From Phymatolithon calcareum (taxonomy: Eukaryota > Rhodophyta > Florideophyceae > Hapalidiales): DNA of 64,000 nucleotides. Below, one piece after another: positions 9,557 to 19,756 of this stretch (within the stretch, counting starts at the first letter, position 1; each line of letters begins with the position of its first letter). The notes below the pieces were generated by a model. That model made no database searches, was not told where the DNA came from, and saw nothing but the letters and a program-made list of their open reading frames with translations. The DNA lies in contig OZ345354.1 in NCBI GenBank assembly GCA_977006965.1, positions 1,426,001 to 1,490,000 of the forward strand. Direction: 5' to 3'. The position numbers and the translations under genes are program-made.

Positions 9557-11098
9557 TCATGCCGTAGAAGTCAAGCCAATTTTTTCCTCTTCCAGAAGCT
9601 GATGCAGACGATCGCGAAGCTTGACAGCGTGCGCACGGTGCCGGTCGAGAAGTTCGGCACGCGTCTGTATATCCTCAATAAGTGATGCGTAAGGTGCCAG
9701 TCGAGCCTCTGCCGCAGCAAGCCAAGGCGATGCGCCGCCGACAGACTCTACTAGGGCACGACGAAATGAAGCGACCTCGGAGTGCTGTGGGTGCAATTCT
9801 ATTTGCACAGTGTCTGCCATATTTGTAGCCTCAATATGCTGCATACGCTCACGGGTCCACGCGGCAAAGGAACACAAATCTTTCGAAGATGTATCATTGC
9901 CCGAAGCAGAATCGTCAAAGAGATGTAATGCATGCGCAAGGTCCGCGGCTTCGCCCTTATCGAGCCGGAAAAGTCGCCTCTCCTCCTGCAATTTGCATCG
10001 TGCAACAAGCATAGCAGTCGCGCTCGCGCCCTCGCGTACGTCGATCGGTTTGCGAAGACTTGACCCACTCGGTCGGCGCGGCACGGGAGCAGGTTTTGGA
10101 GACTTTGAAGCTGCAATAGTTCCGCTGCGCCGAGCGTCAGAGACTGTGGTGTCCGGAGCTGCTGTCGGAAGCGGGCTCTGTGGTCTAGAACGAATAGCAA
10201 AATCAGCGGGTTCCGCGCCGAGTCGTGTGGCTGCGATGAGAAATGCGCGCTCATGAATGGTGAGATCACGTCCAAAGGCGACCGCTGCTCCATCTGCGGA
10301 TCTTCGTTCATCTCTCTTTTCAGCTCGTTGTGCGAGACGGTGAAGTGCGCCCGCTTGAGGCTCGGATGCTGTCCGAACGACACGTCTCGAGCTATCCGTT
10401 TTCGGTACAAGCGGGGCGGTATCGCGATCACTGCTAGTACCATCAACACCGCCGCGCGCTCCGGCCTTGACGTCAACCTTTTCCACTGACGTCTGCTTTC
10501 CAGAAGACGATGACGAAGGTGGAGGCTTCGCCGCAACCTCCAGCGCAAACGTTTGCAGCTCGAAAAGAGAAAGACCTTGCGAGGGCGGAGCGCGCGACTG
10601 TAATCCCGCTGCACAAACTTGAAGCAATGTCCATAGAAAGGCTGCTCGTTTCGGCGGAGACTCGCAACGCCATACGAGAGGTCGTCCAGTGCCGGTGAAA
10701 GTAAGTGCAAAATCAGTGGCCTCCCGAACCGGAAGTCCAAGCCCATCAACAAGTCGTAGGTCGGCGAGTGGCCATGAACGTGCAGATTGACCGACTTCTG
10801 CGAGAAGATGCATGCGCAGAGCGCCACCGCGACGTGCGCGAGTGGCGACAAGGAGCGCCGGGACACCAGGCGCTGGACCGCGACGGAGGAGACGCTTGCG
10901 CGCAGGGGCGTTACCGGCGGCATCGGAGGAACGATGCTCGCAGCCAGATGCCCAAACTAGAACCTCCTCACCGCGCAAGGCGCGAACTGCGGCACCGGCA
11001 TTGGCGGATTTGCCGTTGGTGGCGGATTTGCCGGCGGTGGACGAGACGGCGTTGGAGGAGGCGGCGGTAACGCCGCTCGCCCGCCGGCGTGCCATCAT
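9557..11098 (-). CDS. SEC3-like exocyst subunit, N-terminal half only
   Basis: SEC3 (EXOC1) tethers secretory vesicles to the plasma membrane. Its N-terminal PH-like domain binds PI(4,5)P2 and small GTPases. Residues of about 46-170 here look like that domain (WPLADLRLVDGLG, then DFALTF, then FLWTLLQVC). A 200-residue Ser/Pro/Arg-rich linker follows. Residues of about 380-510 match the early SEC3 coiled coil (TRERMQHIEATN, then SLIEDIQTRAELLDRHRAH). The frame then ends at TGA after 513 aa, whereas SEC3 proteins usually continue for several hundred more residues of CATCHR helices. No splice donor of the local GTRNGT type lies in the last codons, and no SEC3-like frame follows on the minus strand. 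The gene is GC-richer than its surroundings. It could be a natural short form or a truncated copy. Confidence 0.58.
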   Translation of the reverse strand: MMARRRASGVTAASSNAVSSTAGKSATNGKSANAGAAVRALRGEEVLVWASGCEHRSSDAAGNAPARKRLLRRGPAPGVPALLVATRARRGGALRMHLLAEVGQSARSWPLADLRLVDGLGLPVREATDFALTFTGTGRPLVWRCESPPKRAAFLWTLLQVCAAGLQSRAPPSQGLSLFELQTFALEVAAKPPPSSSSSGKQTSVEKVDVKAGARGGVDGTSSDRDTAPLVPKTDSSRRVVRTASEPQAGALHRLAQRAEKRDERRSADGAAVAFGRDLTIHERAFLIAATRLGAEPADFAIRSRPQSPLPTAAPDTTVSDARRSGTIAASKSPKPAPVPRRPSGSSLRKPIDVREGASATAMLVARCKLQEERRLFRLDKGEAADLAHALHLFDDSASGNDTSSKDLCSFAAWTRERMQHIEATNMADTVQIELHPQHSEVASFRRALVESVGGASPWLAAAEARLAPYASLIEDIQTRAELLDRHRAHAVKLRDRLHQLLEEEKIGLTSTA

Positions 11099-13496
11099 GT
11101 TTGCTTCGCAAAAGTCACGGGCGCATCACCATGCGCTTTAAATGGCAAGGAGGATATTCGGCGAATGTGCTCGTTTCGTTTCGCGGAACAATGCAGACAC
11201 TGTGGGGAAAACGCAAGGTGCGGTAAGGCGCCCCAAATGCCCGAAATACTGTATGTGGTGAGACACGCAGATAACGCGGGGAATGATGGATGGCTTTACG
11301 TAAGCATCCTCCCAATCGATTGTTCTCTCGAGAGTGCAACGTGGACGACGGTTGGATGCAGCCTCAAACCGTCCTCTCACTGGCTATGATACGGACCTCG
11401 CCAGAAGTATTTCTTGGACATTGTGGACATCAATTATCATAGTCGTTTGCGATTAGTGCACGATCAGGACTAACTTTTCGTCCTATTGGAGGATCAACCC
11501 CTTAAGGGGACCCGACAACGGCAATATCGATCAGTGTCTCTGCGAAACGTACTCTGGTTTTCCAGCTTCTGAAAATTCAACGAAATATTACAGAATTTAT
11601 GAGATATTTTCCATTCTCACAATACAATTTCAATTATTCGCAATTTGTGGCCTATTTTTAGTCAAGATCAGTCTAAAAATATATGCATATTTTCAATCCT
11701 TTCGTTTTCCATGGAAAATACTGTAATCGACCGACAGTGGTCTAAATCTTTGATGTCCGATATTTTACATTCCATCCACTCTGATACAAAATACATCATC
11801 ATGATCATGATGATGCCAAAACTGCAGTTTTGTCCAGGGACTTCATTGATGCGGAACGCTAAAAATAGTATTTCCAATGTCCACAGACTATTTTGCTTAC
11901 AGGAAGGTCAATGTCTGACATTTTTACAAATGCGAAGCAAGTCGAGTTTCGAAAGGAACGACAGTCGTCGTGCGCCATGGCAATCTCATGACGTCGATAT
12001 TCTACAGTACATGCCTTCCATTGGATGCCAATGTGGAATTTGGATAAGCACTACCGATATACAGTATCAAGGAACATCAAGTTGATTACCGGCTTTGACA
12101 CTGTTAATTAAAACAGGAAGTCTTCTTGACACTCAAGTAATAAGTCTCTGTATTCTGTCGCCGCGGTCTGTAAAGCTTCCCGCAGGGGATATCATGGTAA
12201 CTCTTTTTCTTTTACTAATTTATCTCCTGCTTCCCGTCATAGTGAAACAGACGAACTGTTCTACATAATATCAATTTGTATGCTTCTGGAATGAATTGGA
12301 AACATCTTGGGAACGATCCGTCGACGAATCCCTGAAAGATTCATCTGCCATACGCCAACTCTGTACGCAATTATTAGTCCATCTCCGTCCAGAAAGCGCA
12401 TCTCGACGAAGCAATCCCTTGTTCGGTCAAGAAAAATTTGGTGGTGTATGGATTAACACAACTGATCGAAATCACAGACTTTGCCTCCGCCATGCTCTAT
12501 ATAGTATTAGTTTGGTGGTAGTGTTGGTTCTCGTGCTAAGTTGACAAACTGGTCTCCCATGATAAAAGGACGACAGCCAAGAGTTAACATGCATACGCTC
12601 CCCTATTTGTTTGTGCTGCTTGCGAAGGCAATACCAGGAACATTGATCTTGTCAATGCGCGGCGAACGATTTTGCCACGCATGAAGGGTGGAGTAAGGAA
12701 GCAGGCGATTCTACCTTTTTGTGGTCATCAGTAAGCTTCGAAAAGATTTTTGCTGTACTGCACTTCCATACGGACTTCACACACTAAATTGTATCTGCTT
12801 GTGGAATAGACAAAATATCTGGGGAAAGGGTCACTCGAGAGCATAAATTCCACCTGATTGGGTACAAAGTCTGCGGAAATAAACTTCTTCGAAATGCCAG
12901 GAGCACGATAGGTAATCGTTGTCTTCGTACGTACACATACAGCAATTCTTTGCGTTTGAAAGTGGCTCCTCTGCTTGCCGAGCACCGTAGAACAACTTCC
13001 GGAAAACAGCCTCAACTCCTATTCGAATGCCCTTATTTAGGCCACTACAAATGTCCATTCGTAGCCAGGCTCCCAACCAACGTTAGAATCCTGCTCTGGA
13101 ATTGGTCCGGTAAATTCAGAGTGAAGAAATGATGCACTGTGATGTTCTAGCGACACCATTTCAGTACCATAATATTTGTGCTGTTGAGACAGGAGAATCC
13201 CTACCATGTCGAGCTCGTAGGAAAAATCGCCAAGACAGCTCGATAGTCATGTGGTCATTGACATAATAATAACGTGATCGTGCAGCCGGACTTGGTTGAA
13301 CTCGCGTTACTACCTCAAAAATGCTTCTTCTTAGGTCATTCACACTTCATTCACGCGTGTTTGACCAAAACAACGCCATTGAGAACCACAAGAATGCCTA
13401 CATTACAGCGGTGTGAACGCATGCATATCAATAAGACCCCAGACAATCGTCACTGTGACATGACTCTCATCTATCAACCCGTTGTCCATCCCTTCA
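11099..13496. other. Intergenic, no gene recognised
   Basis: No supported gene lies between SEC3 and the 381-aa gene. Two adjacent perfect palindromes lie at 11794-11832. The 146-codon plus-strand frame at 11645-12085 is low-complexity, rich in Ile/Met/Ser, and resembles nothing known. Confidence 0.5.
11794..11832. repeat. Two neighbouring perfect palindromes (22 and 16 bp)
   Basis: The first (11794-11815) has half-site CATCATCATGA. The second (11817-11832) has half-site CAAAACTG. Each is exact and spacerless, and one base separates them. This repeats the paired arrangement at 4615-4670 with unrelated sequence. Confidence 0.85.
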
Positions 13497-14642
13497 TCAC
13501 ATGCGTCCCGCGCCATTGGCAACCAATACACGGGTAGCAACCGCCAACATAACAAGGAAAAATTCAGTCTCGTCGTTCATATTCGGCTTGCATTTCTCAA
13601 TGAGTTTCTTCTTGTGCACGCTAAGTCTACCGACAAGCTTCGCCACTTTTGTTACATTGTCGGACACTTTAAAGCATTCGGATTCGGCGACCTCAAGCCA
13701 TGCCTGCACAAGCCCAGTGATGACGACCGGAAGCACAGCGTTATTCCGTCCACTTACAACCTCAATCTCGAGAAAATCACTGACAAACCTGCTCACTTTC
13801 AAACTTTTCGCGTCACAGTTGCCTACACCACCGGCACCAAATCGTTGCCGCAGGTACGTGAGACATGCTCTAAATTTGACATTTGCATCCCGCAGAGTGG
13901 AGATAAACGGAGTCAAACTCTCCGGTTCCTTCGCAGCAAGGTCTTGGAATGCCGTGACAAGACGATTAACAATATCCTGGCGTTCCTGCTCGCCTTCCAC
14001 GGCGAGCACCGCTCCGAGTAATTCCTGTGCTGCACAAAGCGTATCTGGATTAATGCGTCCGACACATACCCGCAAGTCGTCAACAAGACTTGTCCACATT
14101 CGACAGTCGCCTATGCGAATCGCTCCCGCTACATTATCGCGTGCAACCTCTGCAATGTAACGCAATACAAGGCGCAGAGATCGACTTCGCGTTTCTGCGA
14201 GCGTCATCGCGCCTTCTCCAAATACAACTGACAGGCCCTCGTGTGGCGGATGGGAATACTCCTCAGGGTCTGATGAGCCTACACCAGCATTGTTGTAGAA
14301 ACGAAGCGCTGCATTCTCTGGGTTGAGCGGTTCCTCGCGCACCGCGCTAGAGATAATATCCTGCAATATGGACCTCGCTGTGGCCGGTGAGGTTAAGTGC
14401 GTCCAACCTAGTCTTGCATGTGCTGGGGCGCCAGATGCCGCACACAGAACTTCGTACACACTGTCTGCAATGCCCACGCTTGATGCGCGGAGGAGCGTGG
14501 AGATTATCGCGCGGTAAAGCTCTGGTGATGGGGAAGAGTCACTGCAGTCGCGCAAAATGCCGCGGAGAGCGAGCTCAGGGGCGACCTCGCACAGGAGGCG
14601 GACGAACTCTTTTGAGCGCACCATAGTGCGTTCGCGGGACAT
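13497..14642 (-). CDS. Unrecognised 381-aa protein, paralogue A
   Basis: I do not recognise a known family. The protein is mostly alpha-helical by eye, with no signal peptide, no membrane segment and no obvious catalytic motif. It is homologous over its full length, without gaps, to the 381-aa protein at 56005-57150. Shared blocks include RLLCEVAPEL, STLLRAS, REEPLNP, AGVGSSDPEE and RFVSDFLE/KFVSDFLE. About half the residues appear identical by eye. The ATG at 14642 matches the start of the paralogue (MS....TM.RS). It is divergently arranged with the PES1 transcription unit, about 460 bp away. Conserved length and absence of stops in both copies indicate functional genes. The role is unknown. 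Confidence 0.85.
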   Translation of the reverse strand: MSRERTMVRSKEFVRLLCEVAPELALRGILRDCSDSSPSPELYRAIISTLLRASSVGIADSVYEVLCAASGAPAHARLGWTHLTSPATARSILQDIISSAVREEPLNPENAALRFYNNAGVGSSDPEEYSHPPHEGLSVVFGEGAMTLAETRSRSLRLVLRYIAEVARDNVAGAIRIGDCRMWTSLVDDLRVCVGRINPDTLCAAQELLGAVLAVEGEQERQDIVNRLVTAFQDLAAKEPESLTPFISTLRDANVKFRACLTYLRQRFGAGGVGNCDAKSLKVSRFVSDFLEIEVVSGRNNAVLPVVITGLVQAWLEVAESECFKVSDNVTKVAKLVGRLSVHKKKLIEKCKPNMNDETEFFLVMLAVATRVLVANGAGRM

Positions 14643-15101
14643 TTTGCAGAAGTCGGTCGCGGGTTGGGAGACAGCTTGAGTACAGAGCAGTACTGTTGAA
14701 CACGGTTGCGGTTACTGATGTCAACATCAACTTTGGCATCCGTTGGGCTTGAATGGCGGCTCTTCGTTTTGACTTTGTTGCAGTTCTTTAGTATGGACTA
14801 GTCGTTCGCTTCGTCATGTACAGCTGTATTAGTAGCATCAACAGTACGGTACCCTTTCCTTGAAGGGCTGAATAAGTCTGCCTGAAAACTGATAAATTAA
14901 CGTAATTTCTGATTAATCTATAGATTTAACGAATTGTCCAATTAACTTGCTGCATCCACGATACGTGTTCAACGTGTTTGCAACTTTCGGTTCACCGACG
15001 GCGCTCTATTCTGGCAGAGGCATCAATCTGAAAAGCATTCTGGCTACAGGCGCGCCTCTGACGTCGCCACTTCGTCCTTCAAGCCTTGCGTACCCCAGCC
15101 C
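14643..15101. promoter_or_regulatory. Divergent promoter region and AUG-free leader of the PES1 unit
   Basis: This 459-bp gap separates two divergent genes. Reading toward PES1, no ATG occurs in any frame from about 14821 to the start at 15102, so the leader is free of upstream AUGs. No core promoter element could be assigned with confidence. Confidence 0.45.
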
Positions 15102-15350
15102 ATGAGTCGACGGCGCATCGCATTCGTTCGCTACAGCCCGTTTGCCTCAATTCCGTTTCCGTCTATCGTAGTCGTTGCAGCGATTGGCGTCGCATCGGGT
15201 GTGTACATCTTTGACGAACTCGTACGCAGTGCCGCGCAGGAAGCGGCCTCGAAGAAGAACACTGCGACAACCCCAGTCATCAATTCGACCTCACTGACAT
15301 CTCCTAACAGCACGGAAGTAGCTCCCGCAAGTTCGCAGACGAAGCCTTAG
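15102..15350 (+). CDS. Small single-pass membrane protein, upstream cistron of PES1
   Basis: This is an 82-aa protein with a basic N-terminus (MSRRRIAFVRYSP), one hydrophobic segment at about residues 18-40 (IVVVAAIGVASGVYIF), and a Ser/Thr/Ala-rich polar tail. That layout is typical of small mitochondrial inner-membrane or ER proteins, but no family is recognised. Its TAG (15348-15350) is followed by two bases and then the PES1 ATG at 15353. The frame contains no other ATG in any of the three forward frames. Its own ATG has a poor context, with C at position -3. These features suggest translation from a bicistronic mRNA, with scanning ribosomes partly bypassing the first AUG. The alternative is a chance open frame in the PES1 5' leader. 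Confidence 0.6.
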   Translation: MSRRRIAFVRYSPFASIPFPSIVVVAAIGVASGVYIFDELVRSAAQEAASKKNTATTPVINSTSLTSPNSTEVAPASSQTKP

Positions 15351-15352
15351 GA

Positions 15353-17284
15353 ATGTCGCGCGAGAAGAAGAAGGGAAAGGCCGGAAACGCCCGCGCTTAT
15401 ATCACGCGCGCAAAGGCGCTGAAGAAGCTGCAACTTTCCCTGCAGGAGTTTCGGCGCTTGTGCATCGTTAAGGGCATTTATCCGCGAGACCCGCGAAAGA
15501 AGGTTGATGGATCAGATAAGACGTACTACCTTCGCAAAGATATCGATTTTCTGGCTCATGAGCGACTCATTGGGACCCTTCGCGCGCAGAAGGCGCACAA
15601 GAAAAAGGTTGTAAAGGCACGTGCAAAGCGCCAGCGTGACGTATTGCGCTCGCTCGCGCGCTCAGCGCCCAAAGCGCGACTCGACCATATTGTTCTTGAG
15701 CGGTACCCGCAGTTTTCAGACGCGCTCCGCGAACTTGATGACCCGCTCTGTATTGTTGCGCTTTTTGCACATCTCCCCGCGAACCACAAGTTTGGCATCG
15801 CTTCGCATAGGGTCAATATGTGCAAGAGGCTTTTGAATGAGTTTCATCACTACGTTGCAAAGACCGGGGCTCTAAGGAAGGTTTTTGTTTCCATCAAGGG
15901 ATACTACTATCAGGCTGTCGTGCATGGAGAAGTCGTCACGTGGATTACACCGCATCGCTTCACGCAAGTGCTGCCAGCGGATGTGGATTATACAGTCATG
16001 TTGACTTTTCTTGATTTGTACAAGTGCATTCTCAGCTTTGTCAATTTCAAACTGTACACCAGTCAAAATCTGGCGTATCCACCTAAGTTCAGTCGTGAGT
16101 TGCTCTCGAAGGGACTTGAGCTGGGTGCTGTGCAGGAAGGAGCTGACACGCCGGCGATGACGGCCGCGGTTGTTCACAAGCCTGTCGCGGTACAGGAGCC
16201 GGTGTCCAAGGAAACCCTCAGTGCTGTAGCAGCAGCTGCGGCGAATATGGATGCTCGCGAGGATGAATCCGATGATGAGCTTGAGGAAGAGAATGGTGAG
16301 TATGGAGATGGTGCAAGCGCTAAAGCTGAGAATGCAGCGGATGCAGATGACTTGGATATGGAGGAAGACGATATCAACAAACTGACGGTTTTCAAAGGAA
16401 AATCAGTTATCGTTGGACGTGAGACTCCGTTTGTCGAGCTTGAGTTTGTACTGAAGGCTGCTGGGGCGAGCAACGTCACTCGGGAAGATGACCTTCCAGG
16501 CACAGATTCCCTGAGGCGTGTGGATGGGTATACCCACTGGATTTTGGACCGACCCAGTGTTCGGGGACCGAGGAGCATGTCCCTGGAGTACGTACAACCT
16601 CAGTATGTTTTCGACTCTATTAATACCGGCATTTTATTACCCCCTTCTTTGTATGGTCCTGGGGCAAAGCTTCCACCGCATCTCAGTCCGTTTGTAGCTG
16701 ACGACGAGGACGGTGGTTATCGTCCCTGGTTCAAGGATGTTCTCGACCGGATCAAGGCCGGCGATGAATCTGTTGTGGCTGAAGCTGCAGCCGTGGTATA
16801 TGCCCAGGACAAGGATGCCTTGCAAAAAGTAGAAGCTGGCGGGGAGAAAGACAAGGACGCTAATCCCACAAAAGGAACCAGGAAGGGTAAGAAGAAGAAG
16901 AGAAGGAGAAAGGGCAACAAGGATGCCAAGGAGACCCACGGCGATGATATGTCCCCAGTAACGGCTGGAACGGAGGAGGAAAAAGCTGCTGCGGAAGTCG
17001 AAGTTGAGGCGAGTGAGTCTGAGGAAGAAGCGAAAATTGAGGAGTCCAGTGAAGAGGAGGAGATTGACGAAGAGGACTCTGAGAAGGCGGATGAGAAGAA
17101 CGATAAGGAACTCGCGAAAATCATGATGAGCAGGAAGAAAATGCGCAAGTATAAGCATGTGCTCCGGGAAGAAAAGGAAAGCGAACAACGTAAGGAGAAG
17201 CTGACTGCCAAAAGACGTGCGATAGAAATGAGTGCACAGCCTACTACTGGGAAGAAAAAGAGAGCGAAGCGGCAGCGGAAATAA
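15353..17284 (+). CDS. PES1: Pescadillo (PES1/Nop7), ribosome biogenesis
   Basis: Pescadillo works in the nucleolus with BOP1 and WDR12 in the PeBoW complex, needed for 27S/32S pre-rRNA processing and 60S maturation. The N-terminal Pescadillo domain spans residues 1 to about 260, with LKKLQLSLQEFRRLCIVKGIYPR, then YLRKDIDFLAHE, then KVFVSIKGYYYQA (given here as separate short motifs within that domain). A BRCT domain follows at about 345-440 (VFKGKSVIVGRETP ... YVQPQYVFDS). The C-terminal 180 residues are a highly charged Lys/Glu tail with a basic KGKKKKRRRKG tract, probably for nucleolar retention. The length of 643 aa is normal. The start follows the upstream 82-codon frame by 2 nt and has G at -3, a better context than the upstream AUG. 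Confidence 0.96.
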   Translation: MSREKKKGKAGNARAYITRAKALKKLQLSLQEFRRLCIVKGIYPRDPRKKVDGSDKTYYLRKDIDFLAHERLIGTLRAQKAHKKKVVKARAKRQRDVLRSLARSAPKARLDHIVLERYPQFSDALRELDDPLCIVALFAHLPANHKFGIASHRVNMCKRLLNEFHHYVAKTGALRKVFVSIKGYYYQAVVHGEVVTWITPHRFTQVLPADVDYTVMLTFLDLYKCILSFVNFKLYTSQNLAYPPKFSRELLSKGLELGAVQEGADTPAMTAAVVHKPVAVQEPVSKETLSAVAAAAANMDAREDESDDELEEENGEYGDGASAKAENAADADDLDMEEDDINKLTVFKGKSVIVGRETPFVELEFVLKAAGASNVTREDDLPGTDSLRRVDGYTHWILDRPSVRGPRSMSLEYVQPQYVFDSINTGILLPPSLYGPGAKLPPHLSPFVADDEDGGYRPWFKDVLDRIKAGDESVVAEAAAVVYAQDKDALQKVEAGGEKDKDANPTKGTRKGKKKKRRRKGNKDAKETHGDDMSPVTAGTEEEKAAAEVEVEASESEEEAKIEESSEEEEIDEEDSEKADEKNDKELAKIMMSRKKMRKYKHVLREEKESEQRKEKLTAKRRAIEMSAQPTTGKKKRAKRQRK

Positions 17285-18597
17285 GTAGAGAAATGACCTT
17301 TTCAGGTGCTTGGGAGTCAAGACGGTCGTAGCGAAGGCGCAACTTTCAGGATTTTTTGTAAATGAGAGAACGTATTTAGGTTACAACGCCGCGGCTTGTT
17401 CTTTTTCTGCAGAGCAATAGATTTTCGTGACCACTACAGTATTTCAGTGCCCTGCAAAAGCAGTAACGGCGGTGGGCAGAATGCGGGCTGCAAGTTTTTC
17501 TGGAGCAATCTGGCGAAATCAGAAGCTCTCAGTTCTGTGCATCATTGTCAAGCGAATGATCCGACTAGATACTACCGTACGCCTCAGCGGATTTGATCTT
17601 TACCGTGCACTGTGCTGCGCCCTGCAATCCAGAGACTTAGTGTGGGGCTGTTTAACCTTACGGCGCACTGTGTTGCATTGTGGAGTGATTGTGGGATGTT
17701 GTATTAGTCCAAGAAATCACGCCTTTAACAAACATCACATGTTCGCGTGCACTGCGGAAGCTTGTAATGTGGCACTAGATTCCTGAAGTTTGCCCGGGCC
17801 AGTGTAGCTGTTTCTGGGAGTAGGTCCTGGGTGCAAGTCGGAGTGACTGTCTAATGGCATCGCACAGGGACGAGTTGGGAAGCGCACCCGCAGAGCACGT
17901 GGCTGCTGCAAAATTGGAGCCAATGTTATTGTAGGGAAAATCAAGAGGTCTACCTGACAGGGAGAGGACCGGTTTGAGCTTGCCTCTAGATATCAGCGCC
18001 TCTAACCAATATATACTGCTGAGGCCCTGCAATTCGTGCCAATTTCTCTAGCCCTTTTTGGGAACAGAGGTAGGTTTTTAAAACAATAAAACTTTGGTAC
18101 TGAACTGCATAGGAGGAAGTCGCCGCTGGACATCAGGAGCTTGGGGGACGAGGAGTCATTTGTGGCTCACGTCTGTGCCGCGAGCCAGACGGACGCCGCT
18201 TTTTTGCAACCATACCCCTGCGTATGCGGCGATCATCATATGATGCACGATGCAGTCGAAAGAATGCAAAAATGGCCTTGAGTTTGGCACAGAATTGGTG
18301 CAGCCTCGTTTCGCCACCTGTATATCAAGCTCGTACGAGTAACTCGTTCTCGGCATTCGTTGGTCGACGAAAGTCGCGATGCAGCTCTCATTAACTCACT
18401 TTCCATTACATATCTCCCTGATTCGATATCAATTTTGTGCACCTTTTGCATAATGGATAAAAGGTGGCATTGATACAGATGGCTATAAGCCACAATCATT
18501 CTGGAATCCAGCACATTTAGAGAGTAGTACCGGATTTCGTGTTCCAAGACATGGAAAATCTGTCCGCAGCCGACTTCACAATGGCGCATAGCTTTTG
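17285..18597. other. Intergenic, no gene recognised
   Basis: This is the downstream region of PES1. The forward 119-codon frame at 17427-17786 is Cys- and Arg-rich and has no family features. No RNA gene or element ends were found. Confidence 0.45.
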
Positions 18598-18900
18598 TCA
18601 GACAGTGACGTCCGGAAGCTTGCTCTCGAGCTCCGCACTGACGATTTTACGGGCATCGACGAGAATGACGGTGCTAAGCTGAGGACGGTCGCCGCCATCT
18701 CGAGGGCACTGACTTCAATGACGAATTCGTTGTCAATGTAGCCAACGCTGCAAGCGACTACAAAATCGGACATTGCAACGCCAGCGTTGACGAGTGCGAG
18801 ACTGGCGGTAGTGATGGTTGTGATGAGGGGAACGCCGTTCCGGAAAAATTCTCCTCGTTCCCTCATAAAGTTGGTATGCCGAGAGATGAACGGGAAAGAG
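18598..18900 (-). pseudogene. Exosome RNase PH-type subunit, C-terminal shard (MTR3/RRP41 type)
   Basis: The exosome core ring is built of RNase PH-fold subunits in RNA decay and processing. One minus-strand frame reads TTASLALVNAGVAMSDFVV, then a CSVGYID stretch, then VSALEMAA. This is the diagnostic C-terminal part of MTR3/RRP41/RRP46 proteins. Just after ALEMAA the frame must shift to continue as DRPQLSTVILVDARKIVSAE before the stop at 18598. So at least one frameshift is present, and the N-terminal half is missing or unreadable. I call it a decayed fragment. Which of the three subunits it derives from is uncertain; MTR3 fits best by eye. Confidence 0.62.
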
Positions 18901-19059
18901 CCTTGGAGTTGATGCATTCTGGACTGACTGTGTGATCGAGAAAGGCCGCGAGATAGGACGCGGGTGGACATGGCAAGTCCATGTCAAGAACGGCGCGGGA
19001 TATGGCGATCGCATTTCTGTTCGCTGTACAGAGTGGCGTTGTAAATCCAGGGGGACTGT

Positions 19060-19235
19060 GCACCGCCATCTTACTAGGTACAGACAACGCGACGGAGTAT
19101 GCGGCTCTTGCCGTGCCTGATGTCTATACGGCGGTCACCGGTATGAACGGCGTCAGATTCGCGTATGGACAAACCGCCGCAGGTAAGACTCACACCATGC
19201 TTGGCGCGGACGCCGATCCTGCATGCATGCACCGT
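19060..19235 (+). pseudogene. Kinesin motor-domain shard (P-loop region)
   Basis: The plus strand reads FAYGQTAAGKTHTMLG preceded by VTGMNGVR. This is the kinesin P-loop (consensus GYNGTVFAYGQTGSGKTxTM) and the strand leading into it. Nothing else of a motor domain is readable: no switch I, switch II or neck. A possible intron (GT at about 19233 to CTCTAG at 19274) follows. The fragment lies within 100 bp of, and opposite to, an unrelated exosome-subunit shard. It is not functional as it stands. Confidence 0.66.
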
Positions 19236-19756
19236 ACATTTTCATTCATTATTCATTTTGCTTTTTCCTCTAGTCGGGCTAGCAGGGTTTGGAGGGCATA
19301 AAAGTTTCTTCCACTCTATTCTGTCATTAGTGGACCATTGGTCGTTAGTACCGACAAGATGGTTGACGAGTGGATGTCGCCATGTCCGAGAAAAAACCGG
19401 ACGGTTCGAAGTTCGTGAAAGAATGTTTGCGGTATTTGCCAAATTTTGCTGTGATACATCTTGGGCACGCATGCGGTACAAAATTCGAATCCGGCGGTGG
19501 CGTACAGTCAGGTGCCATTGTAGTGAGCGGTTTCATGCGCGTTGGTACCTTCTCCAGATCCGATAATCCAAGTCCGCTCGACGAAAAAAGTTGATTTGGA
19601 GGTTGAAATGATCATGTGATTTTTCATCCAGCGGTTGACACGTCCAGCCATGAGATATCACGACAGTACGATTCGAGCACTTGCTCTCACGACGCGCGGC
19701 GGAAAATTCAGCCGCAAGGAAGGTTCACAATCGCCTCTGGATAAAGTAGGATGAAA

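Noticed and set aside
9799-10923. 374-codon open frame on the minus strand inside the SEC3-like gene
   Set aside because: It overlaps the SEC3-like frame in another phase within GC-rich DNA where stops are rare. Composition is Arg/Leu/Ser-heavy and no domain is visible.
16637-17320. 227-codon and overlapping frames antisense to the PES1 tail
   Set aside because: Leu/Phe/Ser-rich complement of the acidic and basic repeats of PES1; no independent support.
19233-19274. A real intron within a functional kinesin gene
   Set aside because: The GT...AG pair exists, but no kinesin sequence continues on the far side, so the P-loop piece is treated as a shard.
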